Assembly: GCA_029532625.1 (NCBI GenBank)
Contig: JARFXM010000011.1
Coordinates: forward strand, 1,364,001 to 1,428,000
Length of the DNA: 64,000 bases
Direction: 5' to 3'
Source: Lomentospora prolificans
Taxonomy: Eukaryota; Ascomycota; Sordariomycetes; Microascales; Microascaceae
In this document: piece by piece, positions 1-11,800 of the stretch
Layout of the letters: every line of letters starts with the position of its first letter
Position numbering within the stretch: position 1 is the first letter of the stretch
The notes under the pieces: generated by a model
Told to the model about the DNA's origin: nothing
The model's database searches: none
Seen by the model: the letters and a program-made list of their open reading frames with translations, nothing else
Position numbers and translations under genes: made by a program

Positions 1-569
1 ATTCAGTGGCGACACGACAAGCGGGACTTGGTGTGATCGCAACGCCTTCGACGCCCATGTGTGGGATTAGCTTGAAGATCTTGGAAGACAGCTTGCAGCC
101 AGAAAAGAGAAAAGATAGTGGCTGATTCGCCCGATAAGCAACAACCCACTATTCGATAAGCATGTCCACATGCAATCCCTGCAAAAGGGCAAGTCCAGGT
201 GCGAGCACCTACTCAAGCCACACAAAGAAAGCCACGTTTCTCGCCGGCTTCTCGTGATGTCACGTGAATTTTGCAGCACTTTGTGGGCATCAGGAGCAGC
301 AAGTTGTGGCTGAAGTGAAGGCCGTCAGCGCAACAGCAGCCAACCTTGACGCATGCATTGGTTTTAGCGAAGCTGTCATCAAGGAGGAGGTGGACTTTTA
401 AGATTTCTAACCTCGAGCTGGCGCACAGCCCTTGCGAGTCCACCACGACGCACTCCATTTCCATCCATCGTTCTTGAGCTTTCCTATGCTCTTACGAACT
501 CCTCCATTCAACCTGACCTCGAGTTAATTCGGTCTCTACCCTCGACCAAACGAGGCCCTGAGAGCCACG
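1..569. other. Left-edge intergenic region and YIF1 leader
   Basis: No coding region can be supported here. Short open frames run in several directions without resemblance to a known protein. The stretch includes a palindromic CACGTG E-box at 261-266, which could bind a bHLH factor, and ends in the leader of the YIF1-like gene. The first bases could belong to the 3' end of a gene outside the window, but this cannot be judged. Confidence 0.5.
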
Positions 570-1707
570 ATGCAACCCCCTAGCTACGGTCACTCCCCTC
601 CCCTTCACCACCCCGTCCCCCAACATGTCTCCTCCGTCCCGCAACTTCGATCGCCCCCTCCTCCAGTACCCTCTCAACCACAGCAGGCGGGCTATGGAAA
701 TCCGTACCAGCAGCCGCCGCAGCACGGCGCGACGGGAAGCGTTTGGGGACAGTATGGCCAGTTTATGAACGACCCCACGGCCCAGGTAGCCGCCCAGTTT
801 GGACAGACTGCGTTCAAGCACGGTCAGGAATACCTTGAACAGAATGTGGGTTCTGAGGCGAACGGGACAGTCCCAGCCACGGACGCTGCCGTCCCGGGAA
901 ACATGGATCTGGGTCCAGGAAGCTAACGCACCTGTGCTAGGTCAACCGGTGGTTTAACTTTGCTACCCTTAAACCGTATTTTCAGGTCACCAACTCCTAC
1001 GTTATCAACAAATTGTTCCTAGTGCTCTTCCCATGGCGACATAAGCCCTGGTCGCGAAAGCAGGCGCCTGGCCCCAACGGCCAAGATGGATGGTATCTTC
1101 CTCCTCGGGAGGATATAAACAGCCCTGATATGTATATTCCAGGTAAGTGCCTTTCACGAAGCCGCCCTTCGACGAGCCCACAAGTTCCCTGGGCATGTGC
1201 TAATCCAACCCGATATTAGTGATGGCTGTTGTTACCTACATCCTTCTATCTACCTTGATTGCCGGTCTACGAGGAGAGTTCCAACCGGAGGTCCTTGGAA
1301 AGACGGCTTCGACGGCCCTGATTGTGGTCATCATCGAGATGTTGGTTCTAAAACTTGGATGCTACCTATTGGGAATTTCGAATCAGTCTCAGCTCCTTGA
1401 CTTGATTGCGTATTCTGGCTACAAGTTTGTCGGTATGATTGTCACGATTGCGCTCGCGGAGCTGGCCAACGGTGGTCAAGGCACCGGAGGATGGGTCGGA
1501 TGGCTTCTCTTCGGCTACACTTTCCTCGCCAACTCCCTCTTCTTGATGCGCTCGCTCAAATACGTCCTCCTCCCCGAAAGTTCCAGCAACAGCGGGGCGC
1601 CGATGCAGACAGACTCGAGGGCAAAGAGGAGCCAGAGGACCCAGTTCCTCTTTGCTTACTCGTATCTTGTACAGCTGGTTTTCATGTGGATGTTGACTCG
1701 CGCATAA
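570..1707 (+). CDS. YIF1: YIF1-family ER-Golgi membrane protein
   Basis: Three exons, 570-845, 941-1142 and 1220-1707, join in phase to a 321-residue protein, close to the usual YIF1 length. The N-terminal ~65 residues are Pro/Gln-rich and cytosolic. A conserved block follows (FGQTAFKHGQEYLEQNV, then TLKPYFQVTNSYVINKL and LFPWRHKPWSR), and then several membrane spans in the C-terminal half. Family knowledge: YIF1 binds YIP1 and Ypt/Rab GTPases and takes part in COPII vesicle fusion and ER-Golgi transport. Intron 1 uses the less common donor GTGGGT with a perfect gctaac branch site at about 921. Intron 2 is canonical GTAAGT...TTAG. The start is the first ATG of the frame. Family assignment is strong; the first donor is the least certain point. 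Confidence 0.9.
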
Positions 1708-2728
1708 ACGTTTATATGGGGGGAACGGACACATACATCGGGATGGTGATCGACAATGAGAATCCCCAGTTACGCTCTTATGACGACTTCGCACCTTTCT
1801 GGCGGGGGAGAGGTATAAAGGAGTAATGTGTACTAGGATAAGGAGAACATGTAGTTGATAGAATCACGAGCGCGGCCGACAAGTCCAACCTCATCTTGGT
1901 GGATTTAGGATTTTGTAATGTAAGAATACCAGCAAAAGGCACCCTACCAAAACTCAAAAGAAAGCACCAACTTTTTGTCGTATCGGACTTGGCGAAAACG
2001 TACAATCTGCAAACTTACAAGCCGGAAGGATACAATGAAGAGGTGTTCTGCATTTAGGCAGAATTTGAACGCACCAAGCCCAAAGCCATCTAACTAGATG
2101 CCAGAGGTCTTCTGCAGGCGCCGGGCCGATGGAAAAGGTTGCCAAATTGTTCCTCAATAGAAGGGGCCTTCAATACTGCAGCCGGTCTCGTTCCGACTAA
2201 GGTACCCGTGTCTTGGCGAAGGGGTTGTTAAAAAGCTGACACAATTCAACTCTGCAGGCAATTGCTAGCTGCATGGAGGAGTACCAAACCACGATCCGTC
2301 GGATACGTATAAGCAACGTATTCTCCGAAGTCGCTTGACGGCGTTTCCCTTTCATTCCTTTCCTCGTCGATCTCCACCAAGACCCTTCCCTTTCTTTGTG
2401 ATTGCTTTTTTTTTTTTTTTTTTTTTTTACCCTGTGACACGATTTGCACCCGTGGAGCGCCTCGTGATACCAGAAGATTTGGGATTGGGCATCTATTACG
2501 TCTGGCCGGACTCTCGATTTATCGTACACCTGCCGAACCCCCTCAAAGCATTATCGATCACCACCTCTTCCTTTCATTCTCACACCGGGACCCGGGCATC
2601 GCTTCCTTTTTCGAAGACAAATCGCGATTTGACTGCGATCTCGACACCTTGCTGTTCTTAAAATCGACATATTCCTCACACTCTGGACAGGCGAGCTCGC
2701 GAGGCAACGTGTTGCGACGGAAGAGATC
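1708..2728. other. Intergenic region
   Basis: Contains the YIF1 3' end and the leader of the Mpv17-family gene. The only distinct structure is a T23 homopolymer at 2406-2428 within a pyrimidine-rich stretch. No further gene is supported. Confidence 0.5.
2406..2428. repeat. Poly-T tract (T23)
   Basis: An uninterrupted run of 23 T lies about 300 bp upstream of the Mpv17-family start codon. Such pyrimidine tracts are common in fungal promoters, where they tend to exclude nucleosomes. Confidence 0.9.
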
Positions 2729-3562
2729 ATGGCGCTTCCGCCTATCGTCACTGCCACCATCCAGTCGACGGTCTTAGCCGCCGTCGCGAATTTCCTCGCC
2801 CAATTCTTCAGGTCATACCGGTTAGACGTAAGTATATCTCGTTACCTCGTTGGTGAATGCCTAGCTGGGTGTTCCCGCGGGGGTGTACCACGTGCTAATT
2901 ACAAGGCTCTTGCCATGCATAGATCCGCATATATATCGATTGGGTGCCTGTTGTGCAGTTTGTGATTCTAACGCTCATAACTACGCCGCCCAACTTTTTA
3001 TGGTAAACCCACATCGCTGAACTTAACTGATATTGTTACACGTACTGACATGCTCAAAAGGCAGGAATTCCTGGAGCACACCTACCCTGCTCGTGAACCC
3101 GTCTCTAAGCTCAACACCAAGGGCGAAAAGAAGCAAGGACCCGCAAAGCCCACCGGCGAAACTCCTCTCAATGTCCGTAACACCGTCATCAAGACCGTCC
3201 TTGACCAAACGGTCGGTTCGGCCGTCAACACCATCCTGTTCGCCGTCTTCATGAACGGCCTCGCCGCCGCCATGACCCCTCTTCAGAGCGAGACCGAGCT
3301 CCTAAACCTGCGCCTTGCCGGACGCAGCCTCGACTATCTACGAAGCGGCGGGGCTATTGATTACTCGCGAGTCAACCTGGCGGCCGTGCTGTCCCAGTCG
3401 GCCGCAGACTTTTGGCCCATCATGACTTCAGGTTGGTCATTCTGGCCTTTCGTGAGCTTGGTCAACTTTGCGCTTGTCAAGTCGGTCCAGGCGAGGAATC
3501 TGGTGGGTGGTTTGGCTGGTATGGCGTGGGGGATGTACATGAGCGGGTTTGTGGACAGGTGA
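2729..3562 (+). CDS. Mpv17/PMP22-family membrane protein
   Basis: Three exons, 2729-2827, 2923-3002 and 3061-3562, give a 226-residue protein, typical for the family. The family C-terminal block is clear: DFWPIMTSGWSFWPFVSLVNF, then R-N-LVGGLAG and W-GMYMSG. Several hydrophobic segments precede it. Exon 2 encodes the IDWVPVVQF region. Family members are four-span channel-like proteins of the peroxisomal or mitochondrial inner membrane; which organelle applies cannot be read from the sequence. A charged Lys-rich loop (about residues 70-90) separates the first and second hydrophobic regions. Introns are 95 and 58 bp with GTAAGT and GTAAAC donors. The start is the first ATG after a CT-rich leader. 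It could be a Woronin-body or peroxisomal Mpv17 paralogue. Confidence 0.87.
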
Positions 3563-6500
3563 GGCTGAGTGACGTCGTTTGCAAGTTCCTTTGGCGACTC
3601 GAGGGAGGTCTACCGAGGTGAAAATGAGGAGAAGACTAGCTGATGCAGAAGAGTGGCCGGAAAACGGTGCCTCGCCTGCGTCACAAGGAAATGCGGGACG
3701 AGTAGAGAATTAGACTAAGCATCCGGCCAACAACTCGACTCGGGCTATAGACACGTTCAACAATACAACTGTTTAGCTCTTTTGCTTCCGCACGGATTCG
3801 CCAGCTTCAGTTAGCTAGTTGAACGTAGATATGGTCCACTCAGCAGCATCTCAATCTCCATCATGTCGAGTCCTTAATGTGCCCATACCCACTCAAGTCT
3901 TGGTCCATTTCCAGCCCGTTTGCCACCCGGCAAGCTAAACGGTCGAGGAATGTGGCCGACGAACCCGCCCCGTCTGAGTCGGGTTCAGCTCGTATCATAC
4001 GCCAAATATTCAAGGGGTAACAAATGCCATCGTCGAGACCACCTTGGTTCATGGAATTTGAGTGTATACAAGAGGCCTGCGAACTCAGCACCATCGATAC
4101 CCGTCATATCTACGCCGAGCTTCTTTTCAGAAGAAGGAAAGTTTTATATGCGTTTAGAGATCCTAAGATCTCCAACATTGTACGTGGGTGTAATTTGATG
4201 GGACCCTCTTCCACCAACACCACCGAGATTCTCCCATGGCTAGGCGCGGGTATGGCGGGAGAAGAAAGTACACAGATTCTAAGTTGCCTAACTGTATTTT
4301 GCGGCGTTACGACTCTTAACACTGCAGCAAAGTAGCACCACCACCACTGTTTTGGAGTAGGCTTGCGGAGTTCGTACTGTCAGAGCATATCCTGCGATTC
4401 AAAATAGCTCAAGGCTGCCTTGTTCGCAATCTTACCTATATGGCTATCCACATGCCGTACCTTTCACTAGAACTGTAGGGTACTTTGTGAACTGATAGAG
4501 GGTATCATGTCCTTGAACTATCTATATGTGCGGCTTGGTGCTTTACTAGTGTAGTGTCGCCTAGTGAATCCGTCCTGGCATGCCGTCTTGGAGGATTAGA
4601 GAAGGAAAGGAAAATAGAGGTAGGTACGAAAACGGCACATCTGCCTTTGACGCGATAAAGCGCTTAAGTGACTGCTCGAGAGCCTGCTAGTTTCATTACT
4701 ATCATTGATGGGGGTTGGTTTCTCAACGGCAAGGCCGATGGGCGAAAAACAGTACGGTCGAGAAGCATGTAGAAGCTTCTCGGCGAGCGCATCGGAAGAG
4801 AACAAAGTATGCTAGCTGACTTCCAAGTACCAGAGGATATTGATGTCTCATCGAAGCCCCCCTTGGATACCAATGCAGAACCGGTGACGGTCCTCAGCCT
4901 AAAGCGACACGCAAAATAATGGGAAAACGGTTATCCTCTTGCCGGTCGACACGTCACCCTTTGACCCAACACCATCCGCTTGCGGCGATGAGAAAGCAAG
5001 TGATCCCAAGGTCGACAGCCTGCGCTGGCCAATACTTGCGCCAAAAGAAAAGTGCACGCAAGGATAACGCATCGAGCTAAGACGTGCTGTGCTGCATTCA
5101 GACAAGTACTTACCAGAGGAGCTGAGCAAGGCTATAATCTTCTTTTCTAACACTCCACGCTCCAGCTAGGGAGAGACTGGCTAGAGTGTATCAAGTCGTG
5201 CCGTGCTAATTTTTTCCTCGGTTGGGAAAGAAGCAAAGCGCACACGTCACACGTCCAAGATGAGCTTTAACACAACTGCAGCACCGCCACTGTGCCACTC
5301 GTCTTAAACGCACCGTTGCTCTGAGCTGACTTACTTATTTCGCCGCTGAAGAGCTACGGAGCTATTGCTCCTTTTTTAGCTCTCATATGGATGGAGCAGT
5401 ATCCCCGGGGAACTCACCCGCGGCTCCGGGTCGCAGAACCGCAACGAGCTTCCTCAGGTTCTGCAGTGCAAAATAAAAGTAGGTTAAGGACGATGGAGCT
5501 ATCTGTCCTGGCTGCTCTTGATCATTCACGCTCACACTTTTCCTTTTCCTCGTCTCACGGCGTAGGCATTGGCTGTGGATGGAATTTGACGTGGAGTGCT
5601 AAATAGGGCTAGAACGGGGACGATTATCATTATCGCTTTGCGTTTCAATGCTACTTCGTGCCCCGAGTTGGTCGACATCCGGACGTCGCATTGATCGGGA
5701 CCACCGTCCGAAGTCCCACTTGACGTTGGGCTGGGAGATGAGTTTGGTGTCCTGGCTAGTGCGCTTTGGGGCAGCGGTTGAGGAGGCATGAGGTAATAAT
5801 AATAAATACGGAGCGCCAACATGGGCTTCCACTAATAGGATGTGCTACACTACGAGCCCTGATCTCTCCCCGTTCTAAAGATGGGACCTTATTTGAATCG
5901 TTGGAACAAGGTTGGAGCCTTGACGAATTGCGGGCAAGAGTACCGAGGTCGAAGGTGAAGGCATATATGGGTGGGATCCGAGGCTCGACTGAAGGGCGAA
6001 TGGGAGAACAAACCATGTTCATCTAAGATGGTGACTGACATCTCCTAACCAAGGCCGATTTTAATCAAAATGCGGTGAAAATGCGTCCCGACTGGGTTGG
6101 TTCTGCAAAAAGTACAGGCCAGTTGCTGGCGGTCCACTTTCGCTTGACCCCTCTTTCCGTCATCAGAGGGTACCTGGCTACCTTGCTTGTCACGGTGGAA
6201 GGACCGAGTGGTAATAGACGAGAGAGGAGCAGGGAAATATTGTGAGGATTTGAGCCTTTTTGCCCATGGCTCTTCCGCCAGGAAACTGGACAGGAATGTA
6301 TCAGGTCATGGTTACAAGCACGTCTATGGGAGTGCAGTCTACAGTGCATGTATCAAGTACTCTGCTCTGGCCTCCCCGTCTCCCGCATCAAGTTACGTCA
6401 CAATGCTTCCACAACACTTCGAACCCCAGTCGCGCTAGCCAATCATGGAGAAAGTTGGCGTCATTCGGAACATCAGGGGGGTGTGTGCCAAAAAAGCATC

Positions 6501-8703
6501 GAAAATTTCCGTCAAGGAAAACTTGTTCAAGGAGGCGAACATCCAACTGCATGGCACAACCTGCCGTACAAAAGAGGATAGTACTTCGAGACGTCCGAGT
6601 CCTGCGCCGTCGGCGACCCTCCTCCGCCTGGTTCATCCCATTTGAGTCGGACGCCTTGGTGCAGCGGAGTGGTAAACTATTCATGCAGACAGGGACATCT
6701 AAGGTGACCATAATTTCTGTTCATTCGTTCCTACCTTCCTCACCCTCCACTTTCTGACATCCCGTCCACGTTCGCCTGTCTAGCTCCTCAAAGTCCCCTA
6801 TGGGTTCCTGCCCATTGCCGACGCGAAAAATCTCGAGGAGACGACCACCCTTGTCCCGGAGACAGGGACCTGGGCTTTGTCAACATGGAGTACATGGCGC
6901 GAGACCGCCGACACGGTTTGAGTTGCATGGAGAGGACAGTGGATTAGTACTTCACTCAAGAGCGGTTACAAAGTACGGTCAAGCTTCCTGGCGCTCTTAA
7001 GCATCAAAACTGAGGGAATACACAAAAATAAGTGATAATGCTCGCTAGGGGCTGGAAGAAAAGCAGTCACACGGCAACAGATTTCTCTTTCATGAGCGGG
7101 TGGTCCTATTAATCGTCTCAATACCCCCAGAGCCCAGCATGCTCTCGCGCGTAAGACCCCAAGTATTACGAGTTATTAGATCACGCTCCAAGAATAGGAA
7201 ACATAATTTGAGGGAGCTTGTTTCTACCTGTAGCTGTCTGGTGCGCCAAGGCTTCGACGGCAATCTTTTTCCCTCCCCCTTCCTCGTTTGTGTCCCTGCT
7301 TTCTAGAAGGGTATGTAGCCGCCAGCTGTGCCGCTCTCGAATGAACTTCCTCAACACTAATAGATAACAAGCAATAACCGATTCGGGGTGGGACATCCTT
7401 GGGCTAGCGTCAGTGTCGCATTCCTCTAAAAGTACATACACTCATACATCGTACGCTCCAAAGGGGTAGAATGGAATCTTGACGCGTGCTCCACCAGATT
7501 TGATTTCAGCACGTTCTTCCAGCCTTGGTTCCAGAGATCCAGCAGCACAGGCTAGCCAATGATTTGGTACGTTCTGCTGTGCTGTCCATGGGGAGGTTGG
7601 CTGTTCCCCCGTTTTTTTTATTTTTTTTTTTATAAACCTCCTGCCCGACACGGTCACCGTGTACCTAGTACCACTTCTTCAAAATGCCCTGCCCGCCCTT
7701 TGTCACTTGCTCTACAAACATTACGCCATAATTACGGGTTACATCATTGCCAACCGTCCCTACAACGGTAGAGGGTACCGACAGCGGAGTTTCCCACCCC
7801 TCGACACTGCCTTGTAATAGCTCAGGCATTCGAGCGCAACAGCTCACAAGTCCTGGAGGGCTCGCTGATCATTGCCAGCAGGGCAACGGACTGGTTTTTT
7901 GGTGCGCTTTTTGCGACCTCGATTGTAATAGTTGCTAACAAGCCTAATCGCCGGTAGAAATAGCGTACGAGTATCATCCACCACGCTTGTAGTATTAGTG
8001 CCTACATGAGAAGCGGGTTGTTTTCTTGTCCGTCAAGTACACAAGTCGCGCTGGACCCTCGTCGTCTTGGGTCGGGTGGAGCAGTGATTAGTTTTAGCAT
8101 TCACCACCTCCACGCTGGCTTTCCTCCCACCCACAGACTCACCGAGCCCTTTTCCTCCTCTTTTTTATTCCCCGTCTTCATTCTTTGATCGCCGACCTTT
8201 TGCGAGTACTTGATCAATGCCCTTGCTTTGTTCCTTCGACGAATATCCTCTCGTCTCCTAATTTTCCCTTCCCTTAACACGGACATCTTGTAATAAGCCG
8301 CTACTCTGGCGCATCTAGAAGCGAGTGTCGTGTGTGTGCCCCTTGTGTCTGTATCTCCACCGCGCGCGTGTCCGTCTGCGTCTTGAATGCCTTGCGTTCT
8401 ATACCTCCCTCCCGCCAGCGCCTTAGTACTACCCTGATTACCCTTTCCCGGAAAACAGCCAAAAATAACCCGGAACTAGATTTCCCACATACACTCATCC
8501 TCCTCGTCGCAGTCCTACCAGCTCTGCCTCTTCTTTTCTGCCGCGGCCTGATCAGCGTCAAGACGCACTTGTACCGACCAACCCCTCAGCATGATTGTCA
8601 TGACATTCGCTTCTTGCCAGTAATCTGTGGCTCTTTCTCGCCTACACCTCACCATCTTCCGTTAGTTTGCTGCCGTCGACCTCTGTTTTAGGCTCCCGGA
8701 CGT
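3563..8703. other. 5.1 kb gene-poor stretch
   Basis: I find no convincing gene here. Open frames are short, overlap on both strands and resemble no family. Base composition is ordinary, without a RIP signature. A T-rich run lies near 7613-7632. From about 8100 on, the sequence turns CT-rich and is probably the long leader or promoter of the histidine kinase. The best isolated frame is 4024-4335 (103 aa, plus strand), but nothing independent supports it. Confidence 0.45.
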
Positions 8704-8793
8704 ATGGTAGGTGAGCTCACCGGCCCGTCTACTCGTCGTTCATCAGGGAAGTGCCTACTTTCACCAGGGCCCTCCTCCTCGCGCCCCTCATAG
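8704..8793 (+). promoter_or_regulatory. Possible upstream ORF of the histidine kinase
   Basis: ATG at 8704 opens a 29-codon frame ending in TAG at 8791-8793, 10 bp before the kinase ATG and in a different frame. It could damp translation of the kinase. Alternatively, the GTAGGT or GTGAGC motif just after this ATG may be a splice donor, making the ATG part of an unresolved first exon. Confidence 0.35.
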
Positions 8794-8803
8794 CCATACC
8801 TCT

Positions 8804-11800
8804 ATGCCGCTGCAACTGCGGCAGGTAGGGCTCGTCGATCTTCTTGAATCTGATCCTCGGCCAACTTTTGTCGTGACCCTCGAGACTACGGCGTCGCCTT
8901 CAATCTCGGCTTCCGCCCAGACCGACGAGCCTTATCCCCCGTCCATTGTGTACGCAAACCCGAGCCTGACTGCCTACGCCCAACTCCTGGATCTTCTCGT
9001 TTCCAATCAACCGGAAACCCACAATCTCTTCTGGAAGTGGATTGTTGCGCCTTCATCCCCTTCGAACGAGCCTTCGGTCAGTGGTGGCCGTGGCAACTTA
9101 GGAGACTCTTCATTTTGGTATCTAAACCTCCTCTGGACGAAGTCAGTGGTTAGTAGCCTATGGGTTGTGGTGGGCGCGAATGAAGAACCTCCCTCTTCTG
9201 AACGGCCTCACAAGATGCTTCAGCAAACCACCATTCCCACCCGCGAGCTCGATGCATCGTCGCCAGCCTTAGTATCAGAGCAAAACCAACAAGCTCCATT
9301 ATCGCCCCTTGATGAACCGAAGCCTCACCTGGAACTCTCAGCCGCTCTCACCGCTTACCTTGACCGAGATCAGTTAACGTTTCTCAACGCTATTCATAGC
9401 CGAAACTGGGCAGCAACTCCTCTGGGACCTCTAGAACAGTGGCCTGCTCGTCTCCGTCAAATATTCTATCAAATTATTACCGATTCTCATCCGACAGCAA
9501 TCTATTGGGGAGAAAGTAGTATCGTCATTTACAACCATGCGTTTAGCAAGTTGTGTGGGACCCAGCACCCCGGTCTCTTAGGAAAGCCGGCGCCTAGCAC
9601 ATGGCCAGACGTCGATACAGTTCCCAAATCTCCGGTCGCCTTATTTAATCAGCGAAACGAATGGATCACTGTCCAGAATGAGGCTTTGATCTTCATCACT
9701 GATAACAATGGCGCCTTGCTGGAAACACATATCAACTCGTCAATCACGCCAATCATCGATGCAGGGGAAGTCGGATTCTTGCATTCGGTCCAAGATGTTA
9801 CGGATTCGCGGCTATGGGAGAGGCGGATGAACATGCTTTGCAACCTTAGTGACACTCTTCTGTCTGCACAGGATGTAAAGTCCTACTGGCGAAAAATTAT
9901 GGAGGGTCTAGAGGAGCACAGCTCTGCTCTTGATGTCCCTCTTGCGATCCTCTACTCTGTCGACTCCCGTCCACACATAGCTGGCGAGGCGGTAGTCTCG
10001 GAGTTCTCTGGGAAGCATACATCAATCTGTCAGCTCGAGGGTTCTTTGGGTGTACCAGCAGGGCACGCCCTCATACCGGAAACCCTCGACCTCGACCAGT
10101 CAAGCCACGGGCTCGTTCCCGGATTCCGCGAGGCTTTCTTAACACGGCAGCAGGTTATCCTTCGCGCATCTGACGGAAGCCTTCCAGCAGACCTTTTTGA
10201 AGGGTTGGCGCTACGTGGCTTTGGTGATAGGTGTAAAACTATTGTAATATGTCCTATCCGACCAACAAAGAGAAACGATCCTCGAGGCCTCCTCCTTTTA
10301 GGGCTCAACCCGCGACGACCATATGACAATCATTACGAGCGATATGTTTCGCTACTAAATCAAAAGCTGTCTGCGTATTTGGCCTCTTCCATGCTTCTCG
10401 AGATCTTTGAGCACTCAGATTCGCACCTAAAAGCGAATGGAAATGCGGTTGCAGAGAGAGCCTCCGTCGAGATGACGACGGAAGACGAAATCGCGCCTCC
10501 TGCCGAAGCGATTGTCCTCGACCCCATACCTCATGAGATAACAAAAGATAACGTCATGGCATCCCCTTTTGCCCAGTCGCCAGAGCCCGACTTCCTTGTT
10601 CCGACAGCCAGTCCCCCTCAGCGGAACCCACCCGGCGATACCGTGGTTAAGACACATGAAATCGAAAAGCTTCAAAGATTGGCTGAGTTGGCAACTGTGG
10701 GAATCTGCGAGACCGACTTGAATGGCAGATTAATCGATGCGAATAAAGTATTCTTCGACCTTTGCGGAATCCCAATGGTTGACGACCTTGCAGCTGTCGA
10801 TGTTCGACCATGGGAAATATGTGTTTCGGAAGAGCAGAAAACCTCCCTCCTAGAGACCCTTGGGCGACTGATCAAGGATAGTATGCCTCAAACAACAGAG
10901 GTACGCTTAAACTCTCCTTGGTCGGCGCAAGATAGCTCCGGCAAAGAGGTTAAGGCCCCGAGATGGGCCCTGGCTACATTTATGCCCATTTATTCTGCGG
11001 ATGGCGCGGTGCAGGCCATTCATGGCTGCTTCAGTGACGTTTCAGCCCAAAAATGGCAGCTCGAAAGCGAACGTCGGAGGAAGGAAGAAGCGCTCGAGTC
11101 AAAGCGGCAGCAGGAAAATTTCATGGATATGACATCCCACGAAATGCGGAACCCCTTGGGCGCGATTATTCATTGCTCTGACGCGATCGTCGCATCGCTA
11201 TCCCAGCTCCATAATTTCGACATATCTGCGGGTGAACCGGGAAGGTCGACAGAGCTTGTGAACCCTTCCGAGCCCGCAGAGCTAGGGCTCGTTGAGCGAA
11301 ACCGGATCATAGATGAGAGTATCGACAATGCAGAGACAATCATTGCCTGTGCGCAACACCAAAAGCGCATTATCGACGACCTTTTGACCGTATCGAAACT
11401 CGACTCGAAGCTGATCTCAGTGACCCCGTGTACTGTGGACCCTCTAGTCATGGTTCGGAATGCACTAAAAATGTTCGAGGTCGAGGCAAAGCGCGTCGAT
11501 GTCGAGCTAACAATGACAGTTGATGAATCTTTTACTAACCTTCATCATGACCATTACGATTTCGATCCATCTCGAGCCAAACAGGTTTTGATAAACCTTC
11601 TCACGAATGCCCTCAAATTCACCAAGAATCGCCCGCTGCGCAAGGTATCCGTCCTTGTGAAAGCTTCGAGAGATAGGCCCACCGACGCGATCTCGAACGT
11701 TCGTTTTATGCCGCGGTCTTACGATGAACCCGAATATGAACAGCCCGCCCTAATCGGTAGAACTGACCCATTCTACCTGATTTTTGAGGTGAAGGACACC

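Noticed and set aside
4024..4335. 103-residue plus-strand frame
   Set aside because: Looks somewhat protein-like but has no partner exons, family or regulatory context; could be a gene relic.
6260..6757. 165-residue plus-strand frame in the 5.1 kb gap
   Set aside because: Arg/Ser-rich translation without conserved motifs; overlapping frames in both directions suggest chance.
8711..8803. N-terminal extension of the histidine kinase
   Set aside because: The frame starts at GTG; the first in-frame ATG is 8804, although an unresolved first exon remains possible.
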